Positions 8,169 through 17,544 are shown, counted from the stretch's first letter. The stretch: 64,000 nt of DNA from Clostridium simiarum (GCF_018919175.1 NZ_JAHLQL010000001.1:744001-808000); one strand, 5' to 3'. Notes: generated from the letters alone by a model not told the origin. A program made the numbers and translations.

Positions 8169-10256
8169 TTAATCCTGCTTTTCTTTATCCACGTATTTTT
8201 TATGTTTGCAATTTGAATTGGAACATTCAAAGTAATTTCCTTTGGATTTACTGTATTTCTTATACATAAAAGTACCACATTCACTACATTTCTCTTCTGA
8301 AGGTTCAGCCCAACTAACAAAATCACAATTTGGATAGTTGGAGCATCCATAAAATTTATTACCTTTCTTACTTCTTTTAACTACTAGAGTACCACCACAT
8401 TTAGGGCATGGGGTTTTTAACTCTTCTACTATAGGTTTGGTATTTTTACACTCTGGATATCCAGGGCAAGCTAAAAATTTACCAAATCTACCATACTTAA
8501 TTACCATCATTCTGCCACACTTATCGCAGGGAACATCACTAACTTCATCTTCTATGGTTATTTTAGATATTTCTTTTTCTGCTATATCTATGGAAGTCTT
8601 CAAAGGTTTAAAAAACTCATCCACTACTTTTTTCCAAGTTTCCTCTCCCTCTTCTATACTGTCTAATTTTGTCTCCATAGCAGCAGTAAATTCTATATCT
8701 ACTATCTGCTTAAAATATTTTTCCATTATGTCATTTACTATCTTACCTAATTCTGTTGGAAATAAACTTTTTTTCTCTCGTTCTATATATTTTCTATCAA
8801 AAAGAGTGGAAATTGTAGGAACATAAGTACTAGGTCTTCCTATACCTTTTTCCTCCATAATTTTTACAAAACTTGCTTCAGTATACCTTGCTGGCGGTTG
8901 AGTAAAATGTTGTTTTCCATCTGTTTTATTGCATTTTAAAATTTCACCTTCACTAAGCTCTGGAATTTTCGTATTTCCTTCTTCTTCCTCTACTAAATAC
9001 TCATATATTTTCATGAATCCTTCAAATTTAACTGATGATCCATTAGCTCTAAAAGTATAGTCACCATTCTTTATTTCTATTGAAATGGTATTTAATACAC
9101 AGGAAGCCATTTGACTTCCTACAAATCTATTCCATATTAAAGAATACAATTTATATTGCTCATCTTTTAAGCTACCCTTTACTTGCTCAGGTGTTATATT
9201 TACGTCTGCTGGCCTTATAGCTTCATGGGCATCTTGAGCATTTTTCTTTCCTTTATATGTTCTTATTTCTTTTGGTATATACTCTTTCCCATAGTTTTTT
9301 TCAATAAAATCTGCTGTAGCCTTTTGAGCTTCATTGGATATCCTTACAGAGTCTGTTCTCATATAAGTAATTAGTCCTACAGTTCCATGTCCCTTTACAT
9401 CTACCCCTTCATACAGTTGCTGTGCTACAGCCATAGTTCTTTTAGTAGAAAAATTTATTTTTTTATAAGCATCCTGTTGCAATGTACTCGTAGTAAAAGG
9501 TGGAAGAGGATTTTTGTTTTTTACAGATTTTTTTATCTTTTCTACTATGAATTCTCCTTTTTTTATTTGATCTATAATATTATTTGCTTCTTCTTCATTG
9601 TTTATTTCTATTTTCTTGTTTTTATAATTTGTAAGTTTTACAGTAAACTTTGATTTATCCTTTGAAAGTAAACTATCTATTGTCCAATACTCTTTTGGAA
9701 CAAACTTTTCTATTTCTTCTTCTCTTTCACATATTAAATTTAAAGCTGCTGATTGTACTCTTCCTGCACTAAGACCCCACTTTACATTTCTCCATAAAAT
9801 TGGACTTATTTCATAACCTACTAGTCTATCAAGAACTCTTCTTGCCTGTTGAGCATCTACTAAATTTTCATCTATCTCTCTAGGACTTTTTATAGAACTT
9901 TTTACAGCAGTTTTAGTGATTTCATTAAACTCTATTCTGCATTTCTGTTTTTTATCTATATTTAATGCAGTTGCTAAATGCCAAGAAATTGCTTCTCCTT
10001 CTCTATCAGGGTCCGTAGCCAAATAGATTTTATCACTTTTCTTAGCTAACTTTCTTAACTTTTCTAATAATTCACCTTTACCCCTTATAGTTATATATTT
10101 AGGGTTATAATTATTATCTACATCTACCCCTAACTGGCTTTTAGGTAAGTCTCTAACATGCCCCATAGAAGCCTCTACAACGAAATTTTTACCTAAATAT
10201 TTCCCAATAGTTTTTGCCTTTGCTGGTGATTCAACAATTACTAAATTTTGTCCCAT
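8169..10256 (-). CDS. topA: DNA topoisomerase I
   Basis: A 695-residue type IA topoisomerase that relaxes negative supercoils. The N-terminal TOPRIM domain has TDPDREGE near residues 81-88, and the active-site tyrosine is in LITYMRTDS (Tyr298). Three C-terminal four-cysteine zinc ribbons follow residue 573 (CDKCG, CPKCG, CSECG). The ATG at 10256 follows GGAGTAGTAT; that ribosome site can pair with an upstream CTCCAT (10263-10281). It lies downstream of dprA in the comM-dprA-topA-codY order seen in related bacteria. Confidence 0.97.
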   Translation of the reverse strand: MGQNLVIVESPAKAKTIGKYLGKNFVVEASMGHVRDLPKSQLGVDVDNNYNPKYITIRGKGELLEKLRKLAKKSDKIYLATDPDREGEAISWHLATALNIDKKQKCRIEFNEITKTAVKSSIKSPREIDENLVDAQQARRVLDRLVGYEISPILWRNVKWGLSAGRVQSAALNLICEREEEIEKFVPKEYWTIDSLLSKDKSKFTVKLTNYKNKKIEINNEEEANNIIDQIKKGEFIVEKIKKSVKNKNPLPPFTTSTLQQDAYKKINFSTKRTMAVAQQLYEGVDVKGHGTVGLITYMRTDSVRISNEAQKATADFIEKNYGKEYIPKEIRTYKGKKNAQDAHEAIRPADVNITPEQVKGSLKDEQYKLYSLIWNRFVGSQMASCVLNTISIEIKNGDYTFRANGSSVKFEGFMKIYEYLVEEEEGNTKIPELSEGEILKCNKTDGKQHFTQPPARYTEASFVKIMEEKGIGRPSTYVPTISTLFDRKYIEREKKSLFPTELGKIVNDIMEKYFKQIVDIEFTAAMETKLDSIEEGEETWKKVVDEFFKPLKTSIDIAEKEISKITIEDEVSDVPCDKCGRMMVIKYGRFGKFLACPGYPECKNTKPIVEELKTPCPKCGGTLVVKRSKKGNKFYGCSNYPNCDFVSWAEPSEEKCSECGTFMYKKYSKSKGNYFECSNSNCKHKKYVDKEKQD

Positions 10257-10262
10257 ATACTA

Positions 10263-10281
10263 CTCCATAATAAAAATGGAG
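10263..10281 (-). promoter_or_regulatory. Hairpin masking the topA ribosome site
   Basis: In the transcript CTCCAT, a 7-base loop and ATGGAG form a 6-bp hairpin. Its 3' arm is the topA Shine-Dalgarno, about seven bases before the ATG. It is short and could be chance in AT-rich DNA. Confidence 0.35.
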
Positions 10282-10327
10282 ATTTCACCCCCTACATAAT
10301 GTAATCCCAATATATCTTTATATTAAT

Positions 10328-11389
10328 TTAAATATTTTTAACATAATAATTACCTGCCAAGCATATTATTTCTTCAGTAAGTTGCATTTCAAATAATAAC
10401 TCATACAATACCTTTATGTCAATATTACTTTTGTTAGCTATTTCATCTATATGTATAGGTCTATCCTCTATAAACTTCATCAAAAAATTTTTATTTAAGC
10501 TTTTTCTATTATTATTTTTCCCTTTACTTTTTTTAGATACCTTCAATATATCTAATATATCATCTATATCTGTAAATACATATGCTCCATCCCTTATTAG
10601 TTCATTACATCCTCTGCTTTGTTTCCAATAATAGCTTCCTGGTACAGCCATAACATCCTTGCCTTGAGATAAAGCATAACTTGCAGTAATTAGAGTTCCA
10701 CTTCTTTGTGCAGCCTCTACTATTATAACTAATTTGCTTAATCCACTTATTATTCTATTTCTTCTAGGAAAATTCATCCTATAAGGCTCAGTTCCAGGCA
10801 TAAACTCAGAAATAATACATCCTTTTTTAGAAATCTCTTCATATAAACCTTTATTTTCTTTTGGATAAACTACATCTAATCCACACCCCAATATGCTACA
10901 TGTATATATATCTTCATTTAAAGATAGTCTATGAGATATACTATCAATTCCTCTAGCTCCTCCACTTATTATATTGATATCATAGTCCTTTAAATTCTTA
11001 ATTATATATTTAGTCATTTCTTCTCCATAATCACTACACCTTCTGGAGCCTATTATAGCTACATTAGTACCTCCTTGCAACCTTTTCACATTTCCTTTAT
11101 AAAATAACACAAAAGGAGGATCCTCTACCTGTCTTAATTGTTCTGGATATTTGCTATCTCCATAAAAACAATATTTTATATGATTTTTTTCTAATTTTTC
11201 TATAAATTCTTCTGTATCCTTACTTAAACTTTCTTCTAATTTACTCCATATATACATAAAATAATTGCTATTTCTCTGAGTAATCATATTATCGTATATA
11301 TTTTGTGGATCTCCATAAGCTTCTAATAGTAAAACCTTTTTATTATTAGATATATCACTTAATATAAAATTAAATTCATAATTATTCAT
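10328..11389 (-). CDS. dprA: DNA-processing protein DprA
   Basis: A Rossmann-fold protein that binds incoming single-stranded DNA and loads RecA during natural transformation. The core SGGARGIDSISH and the region IGSRRCSDYGEE are present, followed by a C-terminal winged-helix stretch (IHIDEIANKSNIDIKVLYEL). A GTG at 11398 opens the frame, but AGGTG spacing favours the ATG at 11389 (353 residues). It sits between comM and topA. Many clostridia keep dprA without known competence, so its actual role here is uncertain. Confidence 0.94.
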   Translation of the reverse strand: MNNYEFNFILSDISNNKKVLLLEAYGDPQNIYDNMITQRNSNYFMYIWSKLEESLSKDTEEFIEKLEKNHIKYCFYGDSKYPEQLRQVEDPPFVLFYKGNVKRLQGGTNVAIIGSRRCSDYGEEMTKYIIKNLKDYDINIISGGARGIDSISHRLSLNEDIYTCSILGCGLDVVYPKENKGLYEEISKKGCIISEFMPGTEPYRMNFPRRNRIISGLSKLVIIVEAAQRSGTLITASYALSQGKDVMAVPGSYYWKQSRGCNELIRDGAYVFTDIDDILDILKVSKKSKGKNNNRKSLNKNFLMKFIEDRPIHIDEIANKSNIDIKVLYELLFEMQLTEEIICLAGNYYVKNI

Positions 11390-11450
11390 ATACATCACCT
11401 TAAAATCTTTTTTTCTAAATTATAGCCATTATTCTAGTAAAATATAACTA

Positions 11451-11498
11451 AAAGTATACTCCATCCTCTAAAAACTTAAAGGTCTCGGAGCATACTTT
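11451..11498 (-). terminator. Terminator after comM
   Basis: The arms 11451-11462 and 11487-11498 form a 12-bp stem with one G-T pair and a 24-base loop. The T-run after it is weak (TTTTAG), so read-through to dprA is plausible. Confidence 0.55.
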
Positions 11499-11501
11499 TT
11501 T

Positions 11502-13028
11502 TTAAATAATATCTTTAACAAATCTTCTATACTGTATAGCTTCTATAATATCTTCTTTTTTTATATCTTTATTTCCATTTAAGTCTGCTATAGTTCTAGA
11601 TACCTTTAATATCTTATAATAGGCTCTTGTACTAAGTCCATATTTTTCATAAACAGCTTTTAGCATATAGCTACATTCCTCATTCAACCTGCAAAATCTT
11701 TCTATATATTCCCCCTTCATCTCCGAATTATACTTTATACCACTTCCTTTAAATCTTTCCACTTGAACCTCTCTTACCTTTTGTATTCTCTCCTTTATTT
11801 CTTTAGAGGATTTATATGTGTTTTTTCCCTTTATATCATCATATTTTAGAGGAGGTACAAAAGAAAATAAATCAACTCTATCTAATAAAGGACCTGATAA
11901 TCTTTCTAAATACCTTTTTCTTTCATTATAATTGCATATGCATTGCTTAACGGAAGATTGGGATAAATAGTATCCGCAAGGACATGGATTTAAACTAGCC
12001 ATAAAAATGAAGTTGGCAGGATATGTTACTGAACCTGTAAGCCTAGTTATATTTATTTTTCCATCCTCTAAAGGCTGCCTTAGTAATTCAAGTATACTTT
12101 TATCAAATTCAAGTATTTCATCCAAAAAAAGCACACCATTATGAGCAAGTGTTATCTCTCCAATCTTTAGCTCTCTTCCTCCACCTACCAAGGCAGTTTT
12201 TGAAATACTATGGTGAGGACTTCTAAAAGGTCGTTTTCTTATTAATCCTTCTTCTTTAGATAAATTTCCAGAAACGCTATATATTTTTGTAACCTCTAAA
12301 GATTCTTCATAACTTAAATAAGGAAGAATACTTGGCATCCTTTTAGCTAACATTGTTTTACCTGATCCTGGTGGTCCATAAAGCAATATGTTATGAAAAC
12401 CTCCAGCTGATACTTCTAATATACGTTTTACGCTTTCTTGGCCTATTACATCATCAAAACTATAATCTAGCTCTTCTATATCCTCATCATTAAAATCCTG
12501 GCTATAAGGAAGTACATCTCTATAATTCAAAAAATGCGTAATCTGATTTAAATCATCAAATGGAAAAGCTCTTATATCGTTAGTTATCATGCATTCTTTA
12601 ATATTTTCTGAAGGCACAATAAAATCTTTTATGCCTTTTTCCATAGCCTCTAATATTATTGGGAGAATTCCTTTTATAGGTCTTAATCCTCCACTAAGAG
12701 AAAGCTCTCCCATAAATACAAATCTATCTATATCAGAATAGTTTATTTGTGAGCTAGCTAGTAATATGCCTAATGCAATAGGCAAATCAAAAACTGCTCC
12801 TTCCTTTTTTATGCTAGCAGGAGCAAGATTTACAGTTATCCTTCCTACTGGGAATTCAAAACCAGAATTTATAATAGCTGTCCTTACTCTCTCCTTAGAC
12901 TCCTTTACAGCTGTATCTCCTAAGCCAACTATGGTGAAGTTTGGTAACCCTTTGGAGATATCTACCTCTACATCTACTAAAAATCCATCAATACCAGTAC
13001 AAGCTGCACTAAAAATTTTAATAGCCAT
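11502..13028 (-). CDS. comM: YifB/ComM family Mg-chelatase-like AAA+ ATPase
   Basis: About 508 residues. ComM is a hexameric helicase that promotes branch migration of transforming DNA in competent species. It has an N-terminal ribosomal-S5-like (Lon-like) fold, then an AAA+ core with Walker A GPPGSGKTML, Walker B FLDEILEF and the CPCGY cysteine motif, then a C-terminal Mg-chelatase region. The frame opens at a GTG inside the ribosome site; ATG at 13028, eight bases after GAGG, is the better start. It is first in comM-dprA-topA. Confidence 0.93.
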   Translation of the reverse strand: MAIKIFSAACTGIDGFLVDVEVDISKGLPNFTIVGLGDTAVKESKERVRTAIINSGFEFPVGRITVNLAPASIKKEGAVFDLPIALGILLASSQINYSDIDRFVFMGELSLSGGLRPIKGILPIILEAMEKGIKDFIVPSENIKECMITNDIRAFPFDDLNQITHFLNYRDVLPYSQDFNDEDIEELDYSFDDVIGQESVKRILEVSAGGFHNILLYGPPGSGKTMLAKRMPSILPYLSYEESLEVTKIYSVSGNLSKEEGLIRKRPFRSPHHSISKTALVGGGRELKIGEITLAHNGVLFLDEILEFDKSILELLRQPLEDGKINITRLTGSVTYPANFIFMASLNPCPCGYYLSQSSVKQCICNYNERKRYLERLSGPLLDRVDLFSFVPPLKYDDIKGKNTYKSSKEIKERIQKVREVQVERFKGSGIKYNSEMKGEYIERFCRLNEECSYMLKAVYEKYGLSTRAYYKILKVSRTIADLNGNKDIKKEDIIEAIQYRRFVKDII

Positions 13029-13433
13029 AATCAAAATCACCTCATGTTAATTATTGACCATTATGTATAATTATATAATTAATGTTAATAATAACTTGTA
13101 GTTATTTACTTATTTATTATTAACATTAGTTACTTCTTATTTTAATTGACTTATGTAATTTATTAAAATAACTGATATGCTTGCTCCCCCACTATATATG
13201 TATGCATCCTCTTGAACCACCAAAGTAATTAAATATAAGGCAGTAAGTAAATAGGCTTCATAGGGTGCACTGAAGTAAAAAGAGGATTATATATGCTCAT
13301 CCTTCTGCACCTATAGGTATTTTCTATGTTTAGTGGAAATCTAGAATCTGCAGTAATAGAGAAGAACCATTAAAAGTGTAGTAAGAAAAGTAAAATTTAT
13401 ATATGAAAAAATTACTAGAAAAGAGGTAATGAA
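13029..13433. other. Non-coding gap between divergent comM and yraN
   Basis: About 405 bases without a recognisable gene on either strand. It contains a perfect 15-bp inverted repeat near comM (13080-13128). The sequence around 13190-13380 is slightly richer in GC than its surroundings, and I could not assign it to a gene remnant or RNA family. Confidence 0.5.
13080..13128. repeat. Inverted repeat (15-bp arms) upstream of comM
   Basis: The arms 13080-13094 and 13114-13128 are perfect reverse complements around a 19-base loop, entirely A/T-rich. It could be an operator for comM, a transcript hairpin or chance; nothing nearby decides. Confidence 0.5.
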
Positions 13434-13799
13434 TTGAAATCTTTTAAAAAGTCTTTAGGGTATCATGGTGAATCTTTAGCTTTAGACTATATAATTCAGA
13501 AAGGTTATGAATTAATCGAAACAAATTTCTCATGTGGAATAGGTGAGATTGATATTATAGCCAAAGATGGTGATTATGTTTGCTTTATAGAAGTAAAAAG
13601 TAGGTATGGAGACAATGTATGCACTGCTTTAGAATCCATAACCTACCGTAAAATGCATAAAATATATTTAACTGCTGAATTTTATATACAAAAGAAAAAA
13701 CTATATAAAGACACTTTTAGATTTGATGTAATAGAGGTACTATTTAATCATAATAATCTACATAAAATAACGCTAATTAAAGATGCTTTTCGCCTATGA
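13434..13799 (+). CDS. yraN: YraN family (UPF0102) endonuclease-fold protein
   Basis: A 121-residue protein of the restriction-endonuclease-like fold, exact role unknown. The catalytic-type pattern GEIDIIAKDGDYVCFIEVK around residues 36-54 is complete (E, D, then E-x-K). It starts at TTG 13434, seven bases after AGAGG. It points against all its neighbours and its 3' end overlaps rnhB tail-to-tail by 23 bases. In most Firmicutes it lies on the same strand between rnhB and comM, so a local inversion is likely. No frameshift is visible. Confidence 0.9.
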   Translation: MKSFKKSLGYHGESLALDYIIQKGYELIETNFSCGIGEIDIIAKDGDYVCFIEVKSRYGDNVCTALESITYRKMHKIYLTAEFYIQKKKLYKDTFRFDVIEVLFNHNNLHKITLIKDAFRL

Positions 13800-14607
13800 T
13801 ATTATTTAGAAAGCTTTTTCTATGTATAGGAGTCGCCCCATACTTTTCTATAGCTTCAATGTGTTTCTTAGTTCCATATCCTACATTACTTATGAAATCA
13901 TATTCGGGATATAATTCATGATATTTTTTCATTAAATTATCTCTATAAACCTTTGCTACAATTGAAGCTGCAGCTATACTAGCACTTTTCGAATCTCCTT
14001 TTATTACAGCCTTATTTGGTAAAGAAAATTCTTTTATAGTATAACCATCGGACAATACTAAATTAGGTTTTATTTTAAGACTAGCTATTGCTTTTTTAAA
14101 AACCTCATTATTACAAAACCCTATGCCTTTCTTATCAATATCTTCATTACTACAAAAAGATATTGAATAAGCTAAAGCCTTTGATATTATTATTTTACTT
14201 AAAATTTCTCTCTTATGCTCATTTAACTTTTTAGAGTCATTTATATCTAAAATCATTTCCTTAGAACATACTCTTAAATCTAATATAACTGCCGCCGAAA
14301 CTATAGGTCCTGCCAAAGGCCCTCTTCCTACTTCATCAACTCCAGCAATAATGTGATATTCATTAAAACTTCTATCAAAATTGTAGAGATTTTCTACCCT
14401 TTGTAGTTCTTTATTATAACCTTCATAGTTTTTCATAAGTTTCTTCCCTAAACTATTAACAGACTTTCTTCTGTCCTCTTGGAATTTATTTTGTATATAA
14501 GCTGCTTCACTTTCATCTAAAATCCCCATGTCTAAGGAATTAACATAACTCTTTAAAACATCAACGGATAACTTTTCATAGCTTTCTTTTAATAAGATAT
14601 CCTTCAA
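13777..14607 (-). CDS. rnhB: Ribonuclease HII
   Basis: A 276-residue enzyme that removes RNA from RNA-DNA hybrids and starts ribonucleotide excision. The active-site motif GVDEVGRGPLAGPIV near residues 89-103 supplies the catalytic Asp and Glu; further acidic residues are in DINDSKKL and in VLSDGYTI. An N-terminal extension of about 80 residues precedes the core, as in Bacillus RnhB. The start is TTG 14607 after GGGGGAATAACT. It follows rbgA by 16 bases in the rplS-rbgA-rnhB order and overlaps yraN at the 3' end. Confidence 0.95.
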   Translation of the reverse strand: MKDILLKESYEKLSVDVLKSYVNSLDMGILDESEAAYIQNKFQEDRRKSVNSLGKKLMKNYEGYNKELQRVENLYNFDRSFNEYHIIAGVDEVGRGPLAGPIVSAAVILDLRVCSKEMILDINDSKKLNEHKREILSKIIISKALAYSISFCSNEDIDKKGIGFCNNEVFKKAIASLKIKPNLVLSDGYTIKEFSLPNKAVIKGDSKSASIAAASIVAKVYRDNLMKKYHELYPEYDFISNVGYGTKKHIEAIEKYGATPIHRKSFLNNIIGEKHL

Positions 14608-14623
14608 AGTTATTCCCCCTTAA

Positions 14624-15466
14624 TTAAGGTGTTTCTAAAGATATTTTTCCTATCTTTCCACCTCTGAATTCATCTAATAGCATTATAGCTACTCTATTGT
14701 AATCTATATTACCGCCAGATATTATAGCTCCCCTCTTTCTACCTATAGCCTCCATTATCTCTAAGGCCGTGCCCTCTACAGTATCTAATTTATACCTTTC
14801 AATAAGATTCTTTGGATAATTACTAGCTAGTCTTTCGATAAGCTTTAATGCTAGTTCTTCTACATCCATAATCTCATCTTTAATAGATCCTGTAAATGCT
14901 AAATTTAATGCAACCTCATCATCTTCAAATTTTGGCCATAGAATACCAGGTGTATCCATAAGCTCAACGCCTAGTGAGGTTTTTATCCATTGCTTATTTT
15001 TAGTTACTCCTGGTCTATCTCCTACTTTAGCAATGCTATTTTTAGCCATCTTGTTTATAAAAGAAGACTTACCAACATTAGGTATACCTACTACCATTGC
15101 TCTCCATATTATGCTTTTAAGGCCTTTAGCTTTCATCCTATCTTCTTTTTCTTTTAAAAGCTGAGATATAGTTGGTTTTATATTTTTAATTCCTTCTCCT
15201 GTTAAGCTATTCACCTCTAAAAGCTTAATTTTTTCAGAAGACAAATTATCAATCCACTGCTTAGTTACCTTACTTTCGCTTAAATCTGATTTATTTAACA
15301 ATATTATTCTAGGCTTGTTTTGACAAAGTTCGTTTATGTCAGGATTGCTACTAGATTTAACTATTCTAGCATCTCTAATTTCAATAACCACATCTACCAA
15401 TTTAAGATTATCTTTTATCTCTCTTTTTGTTTTTACCATATGACCTGGAAACCAATTTATTGCCAC
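14624..15466 (-). CDS. rbgA: Ribosome biogenesis GTPase RbgA (YlqF)
   Basis: A circularly permuted GTPase of about 280 residues needed for late 50S assembly around helices near L16. The permuted order is visible: NKSD (G4) near residue 58, then GIPNVGKSSF (G1), then DTPGILWP (G3). It opens with INWFPGHM, a family hallmark. The frame can begin at GTG 15475, but that codon sits on the ribosome site; GTG 15466, about eight bases after GGGAG, gives the usual MAINWFPGHM start. It follows rplS across a terminator. Confidence 0.95.
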   Translation of the reverse strand: MAINWFPGHMVKTKREIKDNLKLVDVVIEIRDARIVKSSSNPDINELCQNKPRIILLNKSDLSESKVTKQWIDNLSSEKIKLLEVNSLTGEGIKNIKPTISQLLKEKEDRMKAKGLKSIIWRAMVVGIPNVGKSSFINKMAKNSIAKVGDRPGVTKNKQWIKTSLGVELMDTPGILWPKFEDDEVALNLAFTGSIKDEIMDVEELALKLIERLASNYPKNLIERYKLDTVEGTALEIMEAIGRKRGAIISGGNIDYNRVAIMLLDEFRGGKIGKISLETP

Positions 15467-15519
15467 TATCCTCACTCCCTTTCATTTTTACAAAATATAT
15501 ATTTCTAAATAACAAAAAC

Positions 15520-15536
15520 GGGACTATAAAAGTCCC
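15520..15536 (-). terminator. Terminator after rplS
   Basis: Six-bp GC-rich stem GGGACT / AGTCCC with a 5-base loop, followed by TTTTTGTTATTT on the minus strand. Confidence 0.8.
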
Positions 15537-15577
15537 TTCTTGTCATAAAAATCATTTTATGTAGCTGTCTATATAGA

Positions 15578-15922
15578 TTAGATACGTTCTTTAACTTTAG
15601 CAGCTTTACCTACTCTATCTCTTAAGTAGAATAATTTAGCTCTTCTTACTTTACCTTTTCTTACTATTTCTATCTTTTCAACTATTGGAGAGTTAACTGG
15701 GAATGTTCTTTCAACACCAACTCCTGAAGCTAATCTTCTTACTGTAAATGTTTCTCTTATTCCACCATTTTGTCTCTTAAGAACAGTTCCTTCGAACATT
15801 TGTATTCTTTCTCTGTTTCCTTCTTTAACCTTTACGTGAACCTTTACTGTATCTCCTACTTCAAAATTTGGTAGGTCATTTCTGATTTGTTGTGATTCTA
15901 TAGATCTTATTAATTCGTTCAT
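15578..15922 (-). CDS. rplS: 50S ribosomal protein L19
   Basis: A 114-residue large-subunit protein at the 30S-50S interface. The family core is visible in [20 protein letters not shown] and the basic C-terminal [19 protein letters not shown]. An open frame runs 36 codons further upstream, but those codons overlap a GC-rich leader; ATG 15922, after AAGGAGGGAATGCACA, gives [11 protein letters not shown], the usual start. It follows trmD by about 120 bases. Confidence 0.97.
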   Translation of the reverse strand: MNELIRSIESQQIRNDLPNFEVGDTVKVHVKVKEGNRERIQMFEGTVLKRQNGGIRETFTVRRLASGVGVERTFPVNSPIVEKIEIVRKGKVRRAKLFYLRDRVGKAAKVKERI

Positions 15923-15934
15923 TGTGCATTCCCT

Positions 15935-16015
15935 CCTTAAATAAATTGACGTTCTTACCACTTGTACATGATAGAGGACCGCCCGTACTAGCACAGATGA
16001 TATTTTATCATATAT
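15935..16015 (-). ncRNA. Candidate ribosomal protein L19 leader
   Basis: Between trmD and rplS lies a GC-rich block unlike its AT-rich surroundings, with CTAGTACGGGCGGTCCTC followed by CAAGTGGTAAGAACGTC in the transcript. Bacillus and other Firmicutes have an L19 leader (Rfam family) at exactly this place. Both position and sequence flavour fit, but I matched it from memory only. It would let L19 control its own synthesis. The boundaries are approximate. Confidence 0.5.
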
Positions 16016-16039
16016 GGCTACTTTATTCAATAATATTTT

Positions 16040-16759
16040 TTATAATTTCGTAATATTATTTAATAATTTTTTATCTTCCTTTGTTAAATTAAATTTTTTA
16101 AAAAGATCCGGTCTCTTTTCTCTAGTTATTATAAGAGATCTAGCTCTTCTCCATTTTCTTATATTTTCGTGATGTCCAGAAATAAGTACAGGAGGAACCT
16201 TCTCCCCTTGAAAAGTTTCAGGTCTAGTATACTGGGGATATTCTAAAAGCCCATTATAAAAAGACTCCTCTTCATAACTCTGGCTAGTAGCAAGAACACC
16301 AGGTATAAGCCTACATATGCTATCTATTACTGGTATACAAGCCATTTCTCCCCCTGTAAGTACAAAATCCCCTAAAGAAATTTCTTCATCTATATACTTA
16401 TAAGCTCTCTCATCTATACCCTCATAGTGTCCACATAAAAATATAAGTTCTGGCTCTTTAGACAATTCATTGGCTTTATCTTGGGTAAATTTTTCTCCTC
16501 TTGGTCCCAGAAATATTACCTTTCCAATATTTTTTTCTTTTACATTTTTTATACAATCTACTATAGGTTGAGCAGACATAACCATACCTGCACCACCGCC
16601 GTAAGGATAGTCATCTACTTTTTTATGTTTATTACTGCTAAAATTTCTTATATTGTGTAAATTTATATCAACAAGCCCCTTTTCTTTTGCTCTGCCTAAT
16701 ATACTATAATCAAATATATTAAACATTTCTGGAAACAGTGTTAATATATCAATCCTCAT
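16040..16759 (-). CDS. trmD: tRNA (guanine-N1-)-methyltransferase
   Basis: A 239-residue SPOUT methyltransferase that methylates G37 of tRNAs to prevent +1 frameshifting. It begins [13 protein letters not shown], and the knot motifs [23 protein letters not shown] and [11 protein letters not shown] are intact. The ATG at 16759 follows AAGGGAGTGGCAAT. Its start overlaps the end of rimM by 11 bases, implying translational coupling. Order rpsP-khpA-rimM-trmD-rplS is the classic ribosome maturation operon. Confidence 0.97.
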   Translation of the reverse strand: MRIDILTLFPEMFNIFDYSILGRAKEKGLVDINLHNIRNFSSNKHKKVDDYPYGGGAGMVMSAQPIVDCIKNVKEKNIGKVIFLGPRGEKFTQDKANELSKEPELIFLCGHYEGIDERAYKYIDEEISLGDFVLTGGEMACIPVIDSICRLIPGVLATSQSYEEESFYNGLLEYPQYTRPETFQGEKVPPVLISGHHENIRKWRRARSLIITREKRPDLFKKFNLTKEDKKLLNNITKL

Positions 16760-17246
16760 ATTGCCACTCCCTTATAGGCTTTATTACAATCCTTTGAGAG
16801 TCAATATCTATTTTTACTACCACATCTTTTATAGCTGGTATCAATATCTCTTTTTCTCCTTTAACCCAATACACATCATTGCTACCAGTTTTAATAACAT
16901 CATACATCTTTCCAATTTTATTTTCATCTGTATCATATACAGTACATTCTAGCAAATCTACTATAAAATAACTATCTCTTGGCAACTTTATAGCATCTTC
17001 CCTTTTAACCTTAATATCCTTATTTCTTAGCTTTTCAGCTTCTTCCATAGTATCTATACCTTCAATTTTAAGTATAACCCTATCCGCCTGAAATTTACAC
17101 CATATTATGGCTCTTTCTTCCTCATCTATATGTACCTTTTTCAATTTTCTAAATCTTTTAATGTCATCAGTTAAAGGTATTACTTTAACTTCTCCCTTTA
17201 CTCCATGAGGTTTGCTTATCTGACCTACAGATAAATACTCTTTCAT
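16749..17246 (-). CDS. rimM: Ribosome maturation factor RimM
   Basis: A 165-residue protein that binds S19 and helps mature the 30S head. It opens with [19 protein letters not shown], the RimM N-terminal beta-barrel signature, and ends with a PRC-barrel domain containing [20 protein letters not shown]. The ATG at 17246 follows TTTGGTGGTGAATAT. It overlaps trmD by 11 bases and is separated from khpA by a likely terminator. Confidence 0.96.
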   Translation of the reverse strand: MKEYLSVGQISKPHGVKGEVKVIPLTDDIKRFRKLKKVHIDEEERAIIWCKFQADRVILKIEGIDTMEEAEKLRNKDIKVKREDAIKLPRDSYFIVDLLECTVYDTDENKIGKMYDVIKTGSNDVYWVKGEKEILIPAIKDVVVKIDIDSQRIVIKPIREWQYED

Positions 17247-17277
17247 ATATTCACCACCAAATATAATTTAATCAAAA

Positions 17278-17301
17278 AGAGCTAGGAATAAACCTAACTC
17301 T
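17278..17301 (-). terminator. Terminator between khpA and rimM
   Basis: The arms AGAGTTAGG and CCTAGCTCT (transcript sense) pair with one mismatch and are followed by TTTTT on the minus strand. Confidence 0.65.
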
Positions 17302-17316
17302 GAATTGAAAAGTATG

Positions 17317-17544
17317 TTATATAATCTCAACAATTACTCTTTTATTTTCTTTAATTGCCGCAGCTTTAACAACAGTTCTGATAGCTTTTGCTATTCTTCC
17401 CTGTTTTCCTATAACTTTACCCATATCTTCTGGAGCAACTTTTAATTCTAAAATTATAGATTGCTCTCCAGTTATTTCATTTACTTGTACCATCTCAGGA
17501 TTATCTACTAATGATTTAGCTATTATTTCAACTAGTTCCTTCAT
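17317..17544 (-). CDS. khpA: KH-domain RNA-binding protein KhpA
   Basis: A 75-residue single-KH protein. KhpA works with KhpB/Jag as an RNA chaperone affecting cell elongation and, in clostridia, some toxin mRNAs. The GKQG loop of the KH fold is in MGKVIGKQGRIAKAIR near residues 41-56. It sits between rpsP and rimM, its standard place. The ATG at 17544 lies after a small A/T hairpin that overlaps the rpsP-khpA spacer. Confidence 0.94.
   Translation of the reverse strand: MKELVEIIAKSLVDNPEMVQVNEITGEQSIILELKVAPEDMGKVIGKQGRIAKAIRTVVKAAAIKENKRVIVEII

Noticed and set aside
8437..8826. A 129-codon open frame antisense to topA
   Set aside because: It lies wholly inside topA, and the composition is that of a mirrored coding strand.
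13190..13380. A degraded gene or mobile-element remnant between comM and yraN
   Set aside because: No recognisable protein fragment, target duplication or terminal repeat could be seen.
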